A stretch of DNA of 64,000 bases from positions 2,666,001 to 2,730,000 of the forward strand of contig NZ_JASZYB010000001.1 in assembly GCF_030317205.1 (NCBI RefSeq), written 5' to 3'. Below the pieces are notes generated by a model that saw nothing but the letters and a program-made list of their open reading frames with translations, was not told where the DNA came from and did no database searches. The position numbers and the translations under genes are program-made. This DNA comes from Variovorax sp. J2L1-78. Its GTDB lineage: Bacteria; Pseudomonadota; Gammaproteobacteria; Burkholderiales; Burkholderiaceae_C. Positions 9,370 to 18,730 of this stretch are shown here, one piece after another. How positions within the stretch are numbered: the first letter of the stretch is position 1; the number at the start of each line of letters is the position of its first letter.

Positions 9370-10469
9370 GCGCCTGGGGCGGCGAGCAGCAGCTTGCGCA
9401 CCGGCGCGGGCAGGCCGAGCGCCGACCAGTCATCGGGCACGAACCAGCCGCCCTGCTCGCCGAGCGACCGCCCGTCGGCCGCCACCTGCACGGGATGCAG
9501 ATGCAGGTCCTTGTGGGTGAGCACGTGGAGGAATGCCGGCGCATCCACCACCGTCGTGCGCTCGGCGGCCTGCAAGGTGTCGAGCAAGGCCTCGCGGCTG
9601 TCGAAGACCGGCAGGCAATAGAGCCCGGCCCAGATGCCGCGCGCGGGCCGCTTCTCGAGCCACACCCGGCCCTGGCCGTCGTCGGCCTGGAGCATCCAGA
9701 GGGACTGCGAGCTGCGGCGCAGCTTGCGCGTCTTCACCGGATAGCGCTCCGGCTCGCCTTCGCGCCGTGCCACACACCGCTCGCTGACCGGGCACAGCAT
9801 GCAGCTGGGCTTGCGCGACAGGCAGATCGTCGCGCCCAGGTCCATCACACCCTGGGTGTAGCGCGCGATGTCGGCGCGCTGGCCGTCCGGCGGCAACAAT
9901 GCGGTGGCGCGGTCCCACAGCGCCCGCTCCTGCGCGCTCGACGCCAGGTCGCCGCCGAAGCCGAGCACGCGCGTGAGCACGCGCTTGACGTTGCCGTCGA
10001 GGATGGCCACGCGCTCGCCGAAGCAGAAGGCCGCGATCGCCGCGGCGGTGGAGCGCCCGATGCCGGGCAGTGTCACGAGTTCGGCCGCGGTCTGCGGGAA
10101 CTCGCCGCCGAAGCGCGCCACGACGTCCTGCGCGCAGCGGTGCATGTTGCGCGCGCGGCTGTAGTACCCCAGGCCGCTCCAGAGGCCGAAGACCTCGTCT
10201 TCGCCGGCTTCGGCGAGCGCGCGGACATCGGGAAAGCGGGCAAGAAATCGGGCGAAGTAGCCCAGCACGGTGCTCACCTGGGTCTGCTGCAGCATCACCT
10301 CCGACAGCCACACGCGGTAGGGGTCGCGCGTGTTCTGCCAGGGCAGTGTGCTGCGGCCGTGCGTCAGCTGCCAGGCGACGATCTGTGCCGCGAACCCGTC
10401 GTCGGGTCCGGCGATCGTGGCGACCGCCGGCGCGCGGCCCTCAGGCCGCACTGGCAGCCGTCGCGGCAA
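9366..10469 (-). CDS. mutY: A/G-specific adenine DNA glycosylase MutY
   Basis: Removes adenine mispaired with 8-oxoguanine or G, partner of MutM in the GO repair system. Up to 367 residues from a TTG; a GTG at 10451 is an alternative start and would shorten the overlap with the upstream gene to 11 bases. The catalytic domain includes [24 protein letters not shown] and a helix-hairpin-helix ([12 protein letters not shown]). The 4Fe-4S cysteines are spaced C-x6-C-x2-C-x5-C ([17 protein letters not shown]). A C-terminal NUDIX-like domain recognises 8-oxoG. It follows the dynamin-like gene on the same strand, with mutM beyond it. Confidence 0.95.
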   Translation of the reverse strand: MPRRLPVRPEGRAPAVATIAGPDDGFAAQIVAWQLTHGRSTLPWQNTRDPYRVWLSEVMLQQTQVSTVLGYFARFLARFPDVRALAEAGEDEVFGLWSGLGYYSRARNMHRCAQDVVARFGGEFPQTAAELVTLPGIGRSTAAAIAAFCFGERVAILDGNVKRVLTRVLGFGGDLASSAQERALWDRATALLPPDGQRADIARYTQGVMDLGATICLSRKPSCMLCPVSERCVARREGEPERYPVKTRKLRRSSQSLWMLQADDGQGRVWLEKRPARGIWAGLYCLPVFDSREALLDTLQAAERTTVVDAPAFLHVLTHKDLHLHPVQVAADGRSLGEQGGWFVPDDWSALGLPAPVRKLLLAAPGA

Positions 10470-12393
10470 CGGGCGCGTCGTTGCTGGTCAGCAGCGACGT
10501 GAGCTCGTCGAGCCGCTGCTGCAGTTCGGTCAGGCCGCTGTCCTGCGCTGCGATCTCGGCCAGCCGCTCGTCGAGGTTGCCGGCCGCGCCCTGGATGCGC
10601 TCGACCGACTCCAGCCGACGGCCGAAGTTGCGGCGGCGCTCCTTGAGCTGGGCATCGAGTTGGGCACCGGCGCCCTTGCTCCAGCGCTCGACCTCGGTCA
10701 TGGCCGCCTCGTTGACCACACGCAGCCGGCTCGACAGCGCGCGCACCAGCTTGTCGCAGAAGTCGGCCTGCGCCAGCTTCAGCAGGTTGCCCACACCCAG
10801 GTAGTGGATGTGGCTCTGCTCGATCTGCGTGAGCTGCTCCTCGAAGCCGCTCAGGTCGGGCTCGGCCGGCGCCTGCAGCGTGAAGCCGTGCTCGGCGTTG
10901 AGCTGGCGGAAGGTCGCGTGCAACATGGACTGGATCTCGCCGGTCGTCGCCTGCACCTCGCGCAGGTTGTTGCGCAGCGCATCGAAGGTTTCGCCGTACA
11001 CCTTGCGCACGCTCAGCTTGATGCCGGGCCGCTTCAAGGCGGCCGCCAGGTGCGCCATGTCGGCCTTGAGCGCCGTGCTGCCGAGCACCGCATACACCTC
11101 GCGCAGCAGCTTGCCCTGCACCGAGCGGACCGCCAGGATGCGCACGTTGCTGGTCTCGAACTCGTTCTGCTCCTGTTCGATGCGCGAGCGCATGTGGCGG
11201 ATCACGGAGACGTTCTTGCCGCGCAGGCCCTGCAGCTCCAGCACCTGTTCCGACAGGTCGCGCTGGCGCACGTTGATGATCCGCGAGGCTTCGGCGCGCA
11301 GCGCACCGATGCTGGCGTCGACCGCCAGCCGCAGCATGGTTTCGCGCTTGCCGAGCAGGCCTTCGCCCAGCACCGCCTCGAGCCCCGGCAGGCGGCTCGC
11401 ACGCAGCAGCGGGTCGTCGCGCCGGATCTTCGCCTGCAGGCCCTTCTGCGCCGACACCGGCAGCACCTGCGGCAGCGGCACGCCGAGCAACTCGGCCGCG
11501 CCCCTGCGCTGGCGCTCGATCTGCGCATCGATCTGGGCCGGCGTGCTGAGCGTGTCCCACATCGTGTCGATCTTGTTGAGCACCACGATGCGGGTCTCGC
11601 TCGCCGGGCCTTCGGTGATCAGGTGCTCGCGCCAGATCGACAGGTCGGAGCGGGTCACGCCGGTGTCCGCGCCGAGGATGAAGACCACGGCATGCGCCTG
11701 CGGAATCAGGCTCACCGTGAGTTCGGGCTCGGCGCCGATGGCATTGAGGCCGGGCGTGTCGAGGATGATCAGTCCCTGCTCGAGCAGCGGATGCGGCATG
11801 TTCAGCACCGCGTGGCGCCAGCGCGGAATCTCGACCCGGCCCTGGTCGTCGGGCAGCGGGTTGTCGTCCGGCGCATCGTCGCTCCAGAAGCCGAGCGCAC
11901 GCGCTTCGGCAAGCGGCACCCAGCGTACCTCGGCCACCTTGGACATCGCTGCCGACAGGCTTTCGGCGTTGTCGACATCGACCGGCACGTCGGTCCAGCG
12001 CGCCGGCTCGTCGCGCCAGTGCATGAGCGAATGGGGTTCCAGCCGCGTCTCGATCGGCAGCAGCCGCAGGCTGGGCGGCTGCTCGGCGTCGTAGCCCAGC
12101 TCGGTCGGGCACATCGTGGTGCGGCCCGCGCTCGCCGGCATGATGCGGCGACCGTAGCCGGCAAAGAAGATCGCGTTGATCAGCTCCGACTTGCCGCGGG
12201 AGAACTCCGCCACGAAGGCGACCATCACCTTGCTCGTGCGCATCTGCGCCTCGAGCTCCTTCAGGCGCTCGGCCACGGCCTGGTCCAGCAGCTCGTTCTC
12301 GTCGAGCCAGCCGGACAGCCACTTCAGGCGCTTGGCGAAACTGCGCCGCCAGGCACCGTGCTGGTCGAACTGCTGGTTGAAGGAAGGGGTCAA
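10441..12393 (-). CDS. Dynamin-like GTPase of unknown role
   Basis: A 650-residue protein with a dynamin-type GTPase domain in the first 300 residues. The G1/P-loop is AEFSRGKSE (62-70), G2 threonines are near 92-93, G3 is DTPGLN (212-217) and G4 is NKID (273-276). The rest is helical and charged, with coiled-coil character near 560-640. I see no membrane segment or signal peptide. The P-loop departs from the bacterial dynamin form G-E-F-x-x-G-K-S-T/S at two places (Ala62 for Gly, Glu70 for Thr/Ser), which may lower nucleotide affinity. It is a single gene, whereas many bacterial dynamins occur in pairs. It overlaps mutY and lies 84 bases from the divergent-reading side of mutM's stop, on the same strand. 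Bacterial dynamins remodel membranes or act in phage defence; the role here is unknown. Confidence 0.85.
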   Translation of the reverse strand: MTPSFNQQFDQHGAWRRSFAKRLKWLSGWLDENELLDQAVAERLKELEAQMRTSKVMVAFVAEFSRGKSELINAIFFAGYGRRIMPASAGRTTMCPTELGYDAEQPPSLRLLPIETRLEPHSLMHWRDEPARWTDVPVDVDNAESLSAAMSKVAEVRWVPLAEARALGFWSDDAPDDNPLPDDQGRVEIPRWRHAVLNMPHPLLEQGLIILDTPGLNAIGAEPELTVSLIPQAHAVVFILGADTGVTRSDLSIWREHLITEGPASETRIVVLNKIDTMWDTLSTPAQIDAQIERQRRGAAELLGVPLPQVLPVSAQKGLQAKIRRDDPLLRASRLPGLEAVLGEGLLGKRETMLRLAVDASIGALRAEASRIINVRQRDLSEQVLELQGLRGKNVSVIRHMRSRIEQEQNEFETSNVRILAVRSVQGKLLREVYAVLGSTALKADMAHLAAALKRPGIKLSVRKVYGETFDALRNNLREVQATTGEIQSMLHATFRQLNAEHGFTLQAPAEPDLSGFEEQLTQIEQSHIHYLGVGNLLKLAQADFCDKLVRALSSRLRVVNEAAMTEVERWSKGAGAQLDAQLKERRRNFGRRLESVERIQGAAGNLDERLAEIAAQDSGLTELQQRLDELTSLLTSNDAPVAATAASAA

Positions 12394-12471
12394 AAGAGGA
12401 AGCTGTAAGTGGAGCTTACAAAATATAGCATCGGGTCCGTCGGCGCGCCGTCATCCAAGGACGACGCTTGC

Positions 12472-13287
12472 TTAGAATTTTTGACAGTTCGGGCAAAAGT
12501 AGGTCGAACGTTGTCCTTGTCGAATCTGACGGATGGGTGTGCCGCACACCCGGCAGGGTTCCCCGGCCCGCCCGTAGACCGTCGCCTCCAACTGGAAGTA
12601 GCCGCTCTGGCCATCGATGTTGGAGAAATCTCGCAGGGTGCTGCCCCCGCGTTCCACCGCCCGCGCCAGAATCTCGCGCACCGCGGTGTGCAGCCGCAGC
12701 GCGCGCGGCCGGCTGATGCGCGATGCGGCGAGCGTCGGCCGGATGCCCGCGAGGAACAGCGCCTCGGACGCGTAGATGTTGCCGACGCCCACCACGATAT
12801 CGCCGGCCAGCAGCACCTGCTTGATCGCCGCCTGGCGCTTGCGCAGCCCGGCGTGGAACGCCTCGACCTCGAAGCTGTCCTCCAGCGGCTCCATGCCGAG
12901 GCCGCCCAGCAGCTTGATCGCGAGCGGCGACCCTTCGTCTTCGACATGCACGACAGCCCCGAAGCGCCGTGGGTCGTTCAGCCGCAGGGTGCCGCGGCTG
13001 GTCACCAGATCGAAGTGGTCGTGCGAGCCGGCCGAGGGCAGCACCGCGTCGAAGCGCAGGCTGCCGGACATGCCCAGGTGCAGCAGCAGCAGGCCCGCGT
13101 CGAGATCGACCAGCAGGTACTTGCCGCGTCGACGGACCGCACGCACGGTGCGGCCGATGAGGCTGTCGGGCGCCACCCCCAGCGCCCAGCGCAAGGGCTT
13201 GCCCATGCGGACCGCTTCGATGCGGGCACCGGCGATGCGGTCGGCGAAACCGCGACGTGTGACTTCGACTTCGGGGAGTTCTGGCAT
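12472..13287 (-). CDS. mutM: Formamidopyrimidine-DNA glycosylase (Fpg/MutM)
   Basis: Excises 8-oxoguanine and formamidopyrimidines and nicks the abasic site. The start was set at 13287 so that the protein begins MPELPEVEV: after Met removal Pro is the catalytic N-terminus and Glu3 the acid. The open frame extends 19 codons further upstream, but that would bury the catalytic proline. The 271 residues have the usual length. The C-terminal zinc finger is CRVC-x16-CPNC. It runs on the same strand as the dynamin-like gene and mutY, so both GO-system glycosylases flank that GTPase. Confidence 0.96.
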   Translation of the reverse strand: MPELPEVEVTRRGFADRIAGARIEAVRMGKPLRWALGVAPDSLIGRTVRAVRRRGKYLLVDLDAGLLLLHLGMSGSLRFDAVLPSAGSHDHFDLVTSRGTLRLNDPRRFGAVVHVEDEGSPLAIKLLGGLGMEPLEDSFEVEAFHAGLRKRQAAIKQVLLAGDIVVGVGNIYASEALFLAGIRPTLAASRISRPRALRLHTAVREILARAVERGGSTLRDFSNIDGQSGYFQLEATVYGRAGEPCRVCGTPIRQIRQGQRSTYFCPNCQKF

Positions 13288-13364
13288 GGGGCGAGCGTGC
13301 CATGAAAGCGCCGACGGGGAACTGGATGACCCGCAGACGCTCACACCGAAAGCCTTGGATTAAT

Positions 13365-15212
13365 ATGAGTTCGATGACCCCACTGCCCCGCCGACTCCGC
13401 CTTGCGGCGGCCCTCTCCGCTGCCCTGATCGCCATCGCCGCGCAAGCCCAGCCGACCGTCCAGTCCAGCCCCCCCGCGATACCGCCGGCCGCCGAGCCGA
13501 CCAGTCCCGCGCCTGTCGTTCAGCCCCGCCCTGCCAGCCGGGCAGCCCGTCAAGCGGCCGTGGAGGCCGAAGCCAAGGCCTCCGCGCTCAGCGCCGAACT
13601 GTTCTACGAAGTGCTCGTGGGCGAGATCACGGCGCGCTCGGGCGATCCGGGCGCCGGCTATGCGCTGGTGCTCGATGCGGCGCAGCGCGCGCGCGACCCC
13701 GAACTGTTCCAGCGAGCGGTCGAGATCGCGCTGCAGTCGCGCTCGGGCGAGGCGGCGCTGGCGGCCGCACGTGCATGGAAGCAAAGCCTGCCCGACTCGC
13801 GGGAAGCACGCCGCTTCGAACTGCAGATCCTGATCGCCCTCAACCGCATCGACCAAACCGCCGAGCCGCTGCGCGCCGAGATCGCTGCGACACCGCTGCC
13901 CGAACGGCCGTTCCTGATGACCGTGATCGCACGGACCTATGGGCGCGCGGCCGACAAGAAGCAGGCAGCCTCGGTGGTTGAGCAGGCGCTGGTCGACGAC
14001 CTCAAGAACCCTGCCACCGCCGGCTTCGCCTGGGCGACGGTCGGTCGCCTGCGCCTGGGCGCCGGCGATCCCACCGGCGCGCTCGAGGCCGCCATCCAGG
14101 GTCAGCAGGCCGACCCCTCGTCCGAGGGGCCGCCGCTGCTCGCCCTCGAACTGATGGACCCCGACCGACCGCTCGCGGAGCCGCTGGTCAAGCGCTACCT
14201 CGCCACCCCGCAGGCCCTGCCGGAACTGCGCATCGGCTACGCCCGCGAGTTGATGGAAGCGCGCCGCTACGCCGAAGCCACGGCCGAGCTCTCCACGCTG
14301 ACCCGCGACAAGCCGGAGTTGCCGGGACCGTGGATCCTGCTGGGCAGCCTGCAGGCCCAAGGCCGGCAGGACGCGCAAGCCGAAGCGTCGATCAAGCGCT
14401 ATCTGGGGCTGGCCGAAGCCCTTCCTGCCGGCGACGAAGGCCGCCGCGGGCTGACGCAGGCCTACCTGCTGCTCTCGCAGCTGGCCGAGCGCCGCAAGGA
14501 TTTCGCCGAAGCCGGCCGCTGGCTGGACCGCGTCGACAGCACCGACGAGGCGCAGGTCGCGCAAATGCGGCGCGCAGGCCTGCTGGCGCGTCAGGGCAAG
14601 ATGCAACAGGCACGCGAACTGATTCGCGCCCTGCCCGAGCGCACGCCCGACGATGCCAAGCAGAAGTTCCAGGCCGAGGTGCAGCTGCTGCGCGATGCGA
14701 AGCAATACCAGGTCGCCTACGACCTGCTCGCCAAGGCGAGCGCCGCCGACCCGGACGACGCGGACCTCATCTACGACCAGGCCATGATGGCCGAGAAGAT
14801 CAACCGGCTCGACGAGATGGAGCGGCTGCTGCGTCGGCAGATCGCCTTGAAGCCGGACAGCCAGAACGCCTACAACGCGCTGGGCTACTCCTTCGCCGAT
14901 CGCAAGATCCGGCTTGAGGAAGCCCGCACGCTGATCCGCAAGGCGGTCGACCTGGCGCCGCAGGATCCGTTCATCGCCGACAGCCTCGGCTGGGTCGAAT
15001 TCCGCCTGGGCAACACGGCCGAGGCGGTCAAGATTCTCGAGGCGGCCTACCAGCGGCGGCCGGATGCCGAGATCGGCGCGCATCTGGGCGAGGTTCTCTG
15101 GGCAGCCGGCGACCGCGACCGTGCCATGGCAATCTGGCGCGAGGCCTCCCTCGTTGACGCCGAGAACGAGACGCTGCAGGAAACGCTCAAGCGCCTGCGC
15201 GTCAAGCTGTGA
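13365..15212 (+). CDS. Exported tetratricopeptide-repeat protein
   Basis: A 615-residue protein with a Sec signal peptide (MSSMTPLPRRLRLAAALSAALIAIAAQAQ) and a proline-rich linker. Many TPR-like helical repeats follow, with clear examples such as NAYNALGYSFADRKIRLEEA and DPFIADSLGWVEFRLGNTAEA near the C-terminus. The frame is open from 13302, but ATG 13365 (or 13374) places the signal peptide at the N-terminus. It is probably a periplasmic or outer-membrane-associated scaffold. Its stop overlaps the lolB start (GTGA), so TPR-lolB-ispE are coupled. It may support lipoprotein or envelope assembly, but this is inference from position only. Confidence 0.88.
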   Translation: MSSMTPLPRRLRLAAALSAALIAIAAQAQPTVQSSPPAIPPAAEPTSPAPVVQPRPASRAARQAAVEAEAKASALSAELFYEVLVGEITARSGDPGAGYALVLDAAQRARDPELFQRAVEIALQSRSGEAALAAARAWKQSLPDSREARRFELQILIALNRIDQTAEPLRAEIAATPLPERPFLMTVIARTYGRAADKKQAASVVEQALVDDLKNPATAGFAWATVGRLRLGAGDPTGALEAAIQGQQADPSSEGPPLLALELMDPDRPLAEPLVKRYLATPQALPELRIGYARELMEARRYAEATAELSTLTRDKPELPGPWILLGSLQAQGRQDAQAEASIKRYLGLAEALPAGDEGRRGLTQAYLLLSQLAERRKDFAEAGRWLDRVDSTDEAQVAQMRRAGLLARQGKMQQARELIRALPERTPDDAKQKFQAEVQLLRDAKQYQVAYDLLAKASAADPDDADLIYDQAMMAEKINRLDEMERLLRRQIALKPDSQNAYNALGYSFADRKIRLEEARTLIRKAVDLAPQDPFIADSLGWVEFRLGNTAEAVKILEAAYQRRPDAEIGAHLGEVLWAAGDRDRAMAIWREASLVDAENETLQETLKRLRVKL

Positions 15213-15709
15213 CCACGGCGCGCCGCCGGGTGATCACCGCCGCCTTCTGCGGCGTGCTGTTGCTGGCCGGCTGCGCCACGCCGGTTCGCCCCGGTGCCGG
15301 CGCGACGCCGCCCGAGAGCTGGAGCGGGCGCCTGTCGCTGCGCGTCGACAGCGAACCGGTGCAGACCTTCGCCGCCCTGTTCGACCTGCGCGGCACGCCC
15401 GAGCGCGGCACGCTGACGCTGACCACGCCCATCGGCAGCACGCTGGCCGAACTGCAATGGTCGCCCGGCGAGGCCTGGCTGAAGAACGGGAGCGAAACGC
15501 GGCGCTACAGCTCGGTCGACGCACTGATCCAAGCGGCCACCGGCGCAGCGATCCCGGTCGATGCCCTGTTCAGCTGGCTCGGCGGACGCGACGACACCGT
15601 CACCGGCTGGCGACCCGACCTGACGCAATGGTCCACCGGCAAGCTGCAGGCGGTGCGCGAGTCGCCCCTGCCGCGCAGCGACCTGCGCATCGTGTTCGAG
15701 CGCTCATGA
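15209..15709 (+). CDS. lolB: Outer-membrane lipoprotein insertion receptor LolB
   Basis: Accepts lipoproteins from periplasmic LolA and inserts them into the outer membrane. The 166 residues start at GTG 15209. A lipoprotein signal peptide ends in the lipobox LLAGC (Cys22), and the residue after the cysteine is Ala, compatible with outer-membrane sorting. The body keeps the LolB pattern WSGRLSLRVD, GTLTLTTPIGSTLAELQW and GWRPDLTQWSTGKLQ. The length is slightly short for the family. The stop overlaps the ispE ATG by four bases, an arrangement common in proteobacteria. Confidence 0.92.
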   Translation: MTTARRRVITAAFCGVLLLAGCATPVRPGAGATPPESWSGRLSLRVDSEPVQTFAALFDLRGTPERGTLTLTTPIGSTLAELQWSPGEAWLKNGSETRRYSSVDALIQAATGAAIPVDALFSWLGGRDDTVTGWRPDLTQWSTGKLQAVRESPLPRSDLRIVFERS

Positions 15710-16554
15710 AGGCGCTCTACGACCTGCCCGCACCGGCCAAGCTCAACCTGTTCCTGCACATCACCGGCCGGCGCGAGGACGGCTACCACCTGCTGCAATC
15801 GGTCTTCATGCTGATCGACTGGTGCGACACGCTCCACGTCGAACTGCGCAGCGACGGCCAGCTCAGCCGCGAAGACCTCACCGTGGCGCTGCCGCCCGAC
15901 GACCTGGTGCTGCGCGCCGCCCGCGCGCTGCAGGCGCATGCCCGGCCCGGCCAGGGCGCGCACATCGGCGTGGCAAAGCAGGTGCCGGCGCAGGCGGGCA
16001 TGGGTGGCGGCTCGTCCGACGCCGCCACCTGCCTGCTGGCGCTCAATCGCTTGTGGTCGCTCGACCTGCCGCTCGCGACGCTGGAGACCATCGGCCTCTC
16101 GCTCGGCGCCGACGTGCCGTTCTTCCTGCGCGGGCACAACGCCTGGGTCGAGGGCATCGGCGAGCAGATCACGCCGATCGAACTGCCCGCCGGGCGCTTC
16201 GCGGTGCTCAAGCCGACCCCGGGTTTGGACACGCGTCGTATTTTTTCCTCACCCCATCTACAACGCGCAACACCCGCTGCTATAATCACAGGCTTTGCTG
16301 CATATCGCGGAACTGAAGTCTTCGACTTCGGCCACAACGACCTGCAGCCGGTTGCACAGCAGCTTTGCCCTGCCGTCGCCGACGCCATCGAATGGCTCGG
16401 TCACCAGGGGCTCACAGCGCGAATGACCGGCTCCGGAAGTGCCGTGTTTGCAGCGATGCCGCAGGAAGCGGCGTTGCCAGCACCTCCAGAGGGATGGCAG
16501 CTCCGGCAGTGCAGCAATCTGGCCTTCCATCCGCTCGTCGGTTGGGCCGCCTAG
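15706..16554 (+). CDS. ispE: 4-diphosphocytidyl-2-C-methyl-D-erythritol kinase
   Basis: ATP-dependent kinase of the MEP isoprenoid pathway. The 282 residues begin MKALYDLPAPAKLNLFLHI. A GHMP-kinase glycine-rich loop VPAQAGMGGGSSDAA spans 93-107, and GADVPFFLRG and a C-terminal MTGSGSAVFA follow. The start at 15706 overlaps lolB by four bases. The segment 16225-16330 is markedly more AT-rich than the rest of the gene and carries a perfect TATAAT (16281-16286), probably a promoter for the downstream tRNA-Gln and prs. Confidence 0.96.
   Translation: MKALYDLPAPAKLNLFLHITGRREDGYHLLQSVFMLIDWCDTLHVELRSDGQLSREDLTVALPPDDLVLRAARALQAHARPGQGAHIGVAKQVPAQAGMGGGSSDAATCLLALNRLWSLDLPLATLETIGLSLGADVPFFLRGHNAWVEGIGEQITPIELPAGRFAVLKPTPGLDTRRIFSSPHLQRATPAAIITGFAAYRGTEVFDFGHNDLQPVAQQLCPAVADAIEWLGHQGLTARMTGSGSAVFAAMPQEAALPAPPEGWQLRQCSNLAFHPLVGWAA
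16257..16286 (+). promoter_or_regulatory. Candidate promoter inside ispE for tRNA-Gln/prs
   Basis: TCTACA (16257-16262, 4/6 to the -35 consensus), an 18-bp spacer and a perfect TATAAT at 16281-16286 lie within an AT-rich patch of the otherwise GC-rich ispE frame. Initiation near 16293 would give a transcript that includes tRNA-Gln at 16629. Confidence 0.5.
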
Positions 16555-16628
16555 AGAGAAGATAATCGAACCGTTCGGCGGTTCGATGCGACATATATCG
16601 GTTGAGGGCGCAAGCCTCCGACCCGTGT

Positions 16629-16705
16629 AGGGGAGTCGCCAAGCTGGTTAAGGCACTGGATTTTGATTCCAGCATGCAAAGGTTCGAATCCTTTCTCCCC
16701 TGCCA
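16629..16705 (+). tRNA. tRNA-Gln (TTG)
   Basis: A 77-base cloverleaf. The acceptor stem AGGGGAG/CTCCCCT is followed by discriminator G and an encoded CCA (16703-16705). The anticodon stem CTGGA/TCCAG holds the loop TTTTGAT, anticodon UUG. The T arm is AAAGG-TTCGAAT-CCTTT. It lies between ispE and prs, a placement usual for betaproteobacteria, and is followed by a hairpin terminator. Confidence 0.97.
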
Positions 16706-16714
16706 AAATACACG

Positions 16715-16744
16715 ACGCGCGGCCCGAAGGGGCCGTGCGTTTTT
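16715..16744 (+). terminator. Rho-independent terminator after tRNA-Gln
   Basis: An 11-bp stem (16715-16725 with 16730-16740, one G-U pair), a GAAG loop and a T run to 16744. It should end most tRNA-Gln transcripts before prs. Confidence 0.8.
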
Positions 16745-16874
16745 GCGAAAACCGACCCGATTGCCGACCTGAAAACAGGTCACGCGACCCCAAGCGTTGC
16801 AGCCGACAGGCTGCACACACCACGAGATCACTGGCGGCTCCCTAAAGAGCCATTTCCCATTGCTGGACGCACGC

Positions 16875-17849
16875 ATGCAGGCTCAATCCCCTGACTTCAT
16901 GGTTTTCACCGGCAATGCCAATCCGGGCTTGGCAGCGGAAATTGCACAGCATCTCGGCACCGAACTCGGTGCCGCGCGCGTGGGCCGCTTCTCCGACGGC
17001 GAGGTCACGGTCGAGATCAACCAGAACGTCCGTGCCCGCGACGTGTTCGTGGTGCAGTCGACCTGCGCACCGACCAACGAAAACCTGATGGAACTGCTCA
17101 TCATGGTCGATGCGCTCAAGCGCGCATCGGCCGAGCGCATCAGTGCCGTCATCCCCTACTACGGTTACGCCCGCCAGGACCGCCGCCCGCGCTCGAGCCG
17201 CGTGCCGATCTCGGCCAAGGTGGTGGCGAACCTGCTGCAGACCGTGGGCGTGTCGCGCGTCCTGACGATGGACCTGCACGCCGACCAGATCCAGGGCTTC
17301 TTCGACATCCCGGTCGACAACATCTATGCGTCGCCGGTGCTGCTGGGCGACCTGCGGACCAAGAACTACGAAGACCTGATCGTGGTGTCGCCCGACGTCG
17401 GCGGCGTGGTTCGTGCCCGTGCGCTGGCCAAGCAGCTCGGCACTGACCTGGCCATCATCGACAAGCGTCGCCCGAAGGCGAACGTGAGCGAGGTGATGAA
17501 CGTCATCGGCGAAATCGACGGCCGCAACTGCGTGATCATGGACGACATGATCGACACCGCCGGCACGCTGGTCAAAGCGGCCGAGGTGCTGAAGGAACGC
17601 GGCGCCAAGAAGGTCTACGCCTATTGCACGCACCCGATCTTCTCGGGGCCGGCCATCGAGCGCATCGCCCAGGGCTCGGCCCTCGACGAAGTCGTCGTCA
17701 CCAACACCATTCCCCTCTCCGACAGCGCCAAGGGCTGCGGAAAGATTCGCCAGCTCTCCGTGGCACCGCTGATCGCCGAGACGATCCAGCGCATTGCCAA
17801 GGGCGAGTCGGTGATGAGTTTGTTCTCGGACCAAGACAACTTGTTCTGA
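16875..17849 (+). CDS. prs: Ribose-phosphate pyrophosphokinase (PRPP synthase)
   Basis: Makes PRPP from ribose-5-phosphate and ATP for purine, pyrimidine, histidine, tryptophan and NAD synthesis. The start at ATG 16875 gives 324 residues beginning [17 protein letters not shown], close to the family's usual 315-320; the frame is open 26 codons further upstream, into sequence with no family similarity. The catalytic flexible-loop region is [12 protein letters not shown], the ribose-phosphate loop [12 protein letters not shown], and the PRPP-binding motif DDMIDTAGT (about 223-231). It is followed by rplY, as in many betaproteobacteria. Confidence 0.97.
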   Translation: MQAQSPDFMVFTGNANPGLAAEIAQHLGTELGAARVGRFSDGEVTVEINQNVRARDVFVVQSTCAPTNENLMELLIMVDALKRASAERISAVIPYYGYARQDRRPRSSRVPISAKVVANLLQTVGVSRVLTMDLHADQIQGFFDIPVDNIYASPVLLGDLRTKNYEDLIVVSPDVGGVVRARALAKQLGTDLAIIDKRRPKANVSEVMNVIGEIDGRNCVIMDDMIDTAGTLVKAAEVLKERGAKKVYAYCTHPIFSGPAIERIAQGSALDEVVVTNTIPLSDSAKGCGKIRQLSVAPLIAETIQRIAKGESVMSLFSDQDNLF

Positions 17850-17859
17850 GCAAAAAGCC

Positions 17860-17897
17860 GGTCTCCCAGCGCTTGACGGCGTACGGGAGGCCATTTT
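17860..17897 (+). terminator. Weak stem-loop between prs and rplY
   Basis: GGTCTCCC (17860-17867) can pair fully with GGGAGGCC (17885-17892, one G-U) and is followed by ATTTTG. It may be a weak terminator of prs or a leader structure of rplY. The T run is short. Confidence 0.4.
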
Positions 17898-17974
17898 GAA
17901 ACCGGCGCCGCACTGGTCGCGGTCGGCGCTCAAGAAGCGAAACGGCATTGCGCCTTCGCTCCAAGGAGTTAACT

Positions 17975-18652
17975 ATGAAATTCGTCGCTTTTGAGCGCGC
18001 CAAGCAGGGCACGGGTGCGAGCCGCCGTCTCCGCATCACGGGCAAGACGCCCGGTATCGTGTACGGTGGCGAGGCCGCCGCGCAAATGATCGAGATCGAT
18101 CACAACGCCCTGTGGCACGCCCTCAAGAAGGAAGCGTTCCACGCCTCCGTCCTCGAGATGGAACTCGGCGGCACCGTGAGCAAGGTGCTCCTGCGCGACG
18201 TGCAGTACCACCCGTTCCGTCCGCTGGTGCAGCACATCGACTTCCAGCGCGTCGACGCCAAGACCCGCATGACCATGAAGGTGCCACTGCACTTCAAGGG
18301 TGAAGAAGAGTCCGAAGCCGTCAAGATCGAGCTGAACCTGGTCAACCACGTGACCACCGAACTCGAAGTGAACTGCCTGCCGGCCGAACTGCCCGAGTTC
18401 ATCGAGGTCGATCTGTCGGGCCTGAAGAAGAACGGCACCGTCACGCTCAAGGACATCAAGCTGCCGCGCGGCGTGAAGTGGGTCAGCCACGGCAAGGTGA
18501 ACGTGGTGCTGGCCTCGGCCACCGCCCCGGCCGTTGAAGAAGTCGACGCACCGGCCGAAGGCGCTGAAGCCGTTGCCGCCGCGCCGGCCGGCAAGGGCGG
18601 CAAGCCCGCCGCCAAGACCCCGGCTGCCAAGACGCCTGCCGCCAAGAAGTAA
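17975..18652 (+). CDS. rplY: 50S ribosomal protein L25 (general stress protein Ctc type)
   Basis: Binds 5S rRNA in the large ribosomal subunit. ATG 17975 was chosen over an upstream in-frame start because a strong AAGGAG (17963-17968) precedes it and the protein then begins [20 protein letters not shown], as in the family. The 225 residues contain an N-terminal L25 domain (about 1-95), a C-terminal TL5/Ctc beta domain (about 100-190) and a low-complexity Ala/Pro/Lys tail with repeated AAKTPAAK units. A good terminator follows. Confidence 0.95.
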   Translation: MKFVAFERAKQGTGASRRLRITGKTPGIVYGGEAAAQMIEIDHNALWHALKKEAFHASVLEMELGGTVSKVLLRDVQYHPFRPLVQHIDFQRVDAKTRMTMKVPLHFKGEEESEAVKIELNLVNHVTTELEVNCLPAELPEFIEVDLSGLKKNGTVTLKDIKLPRGVKWVSHGKVNVVLASATAPAVEEVDAPAEGAEAVAAAPAGKGGKPAAKTPAAKTPAAKK

Positions 18653-18677
18653 TTCACTTCTCGCAGCCATCCGGCCA

Positions 18678-18704
18678 ACGGCCCGCCTCGTGCGGGCCGT
18701 TTTC
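18678..18704 (+). terminator. Rho-independent terminator after rplY
   Basis: A 9-bp perfect stem ACGGCCCGC (18678-18686) pairs with 18692-18700 around a 5-base loop and ends in TTTT. It lies 25 bases after the rplY stop. Confidence 0.85.
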
Positions 18705-18730
18705 ATTTCCGACGCCTCGATAATCCCGAC

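Noticed and set aside
13288..13344. Upstream in-frame start of mutM (19 codons)
   Set aside because: Fpg needs Pro as the mature N-terminus, which only the ATG at 13287 gives.
16412..16876. Minus-strand ORFs across tRNA-Gln and the ispE end (up to 154 residues)
   Set aside because: The sequence is antisense tRNA-derived (GEKGFEPLHAG-type) plus antisense ispE; no family signature.
17893..17975. Possible riboswitch or ribosomal leader before rplY
   Set aside because: Beyond one weak stem-loop there is no recognisable riboswitch core or known L25 leader fold.
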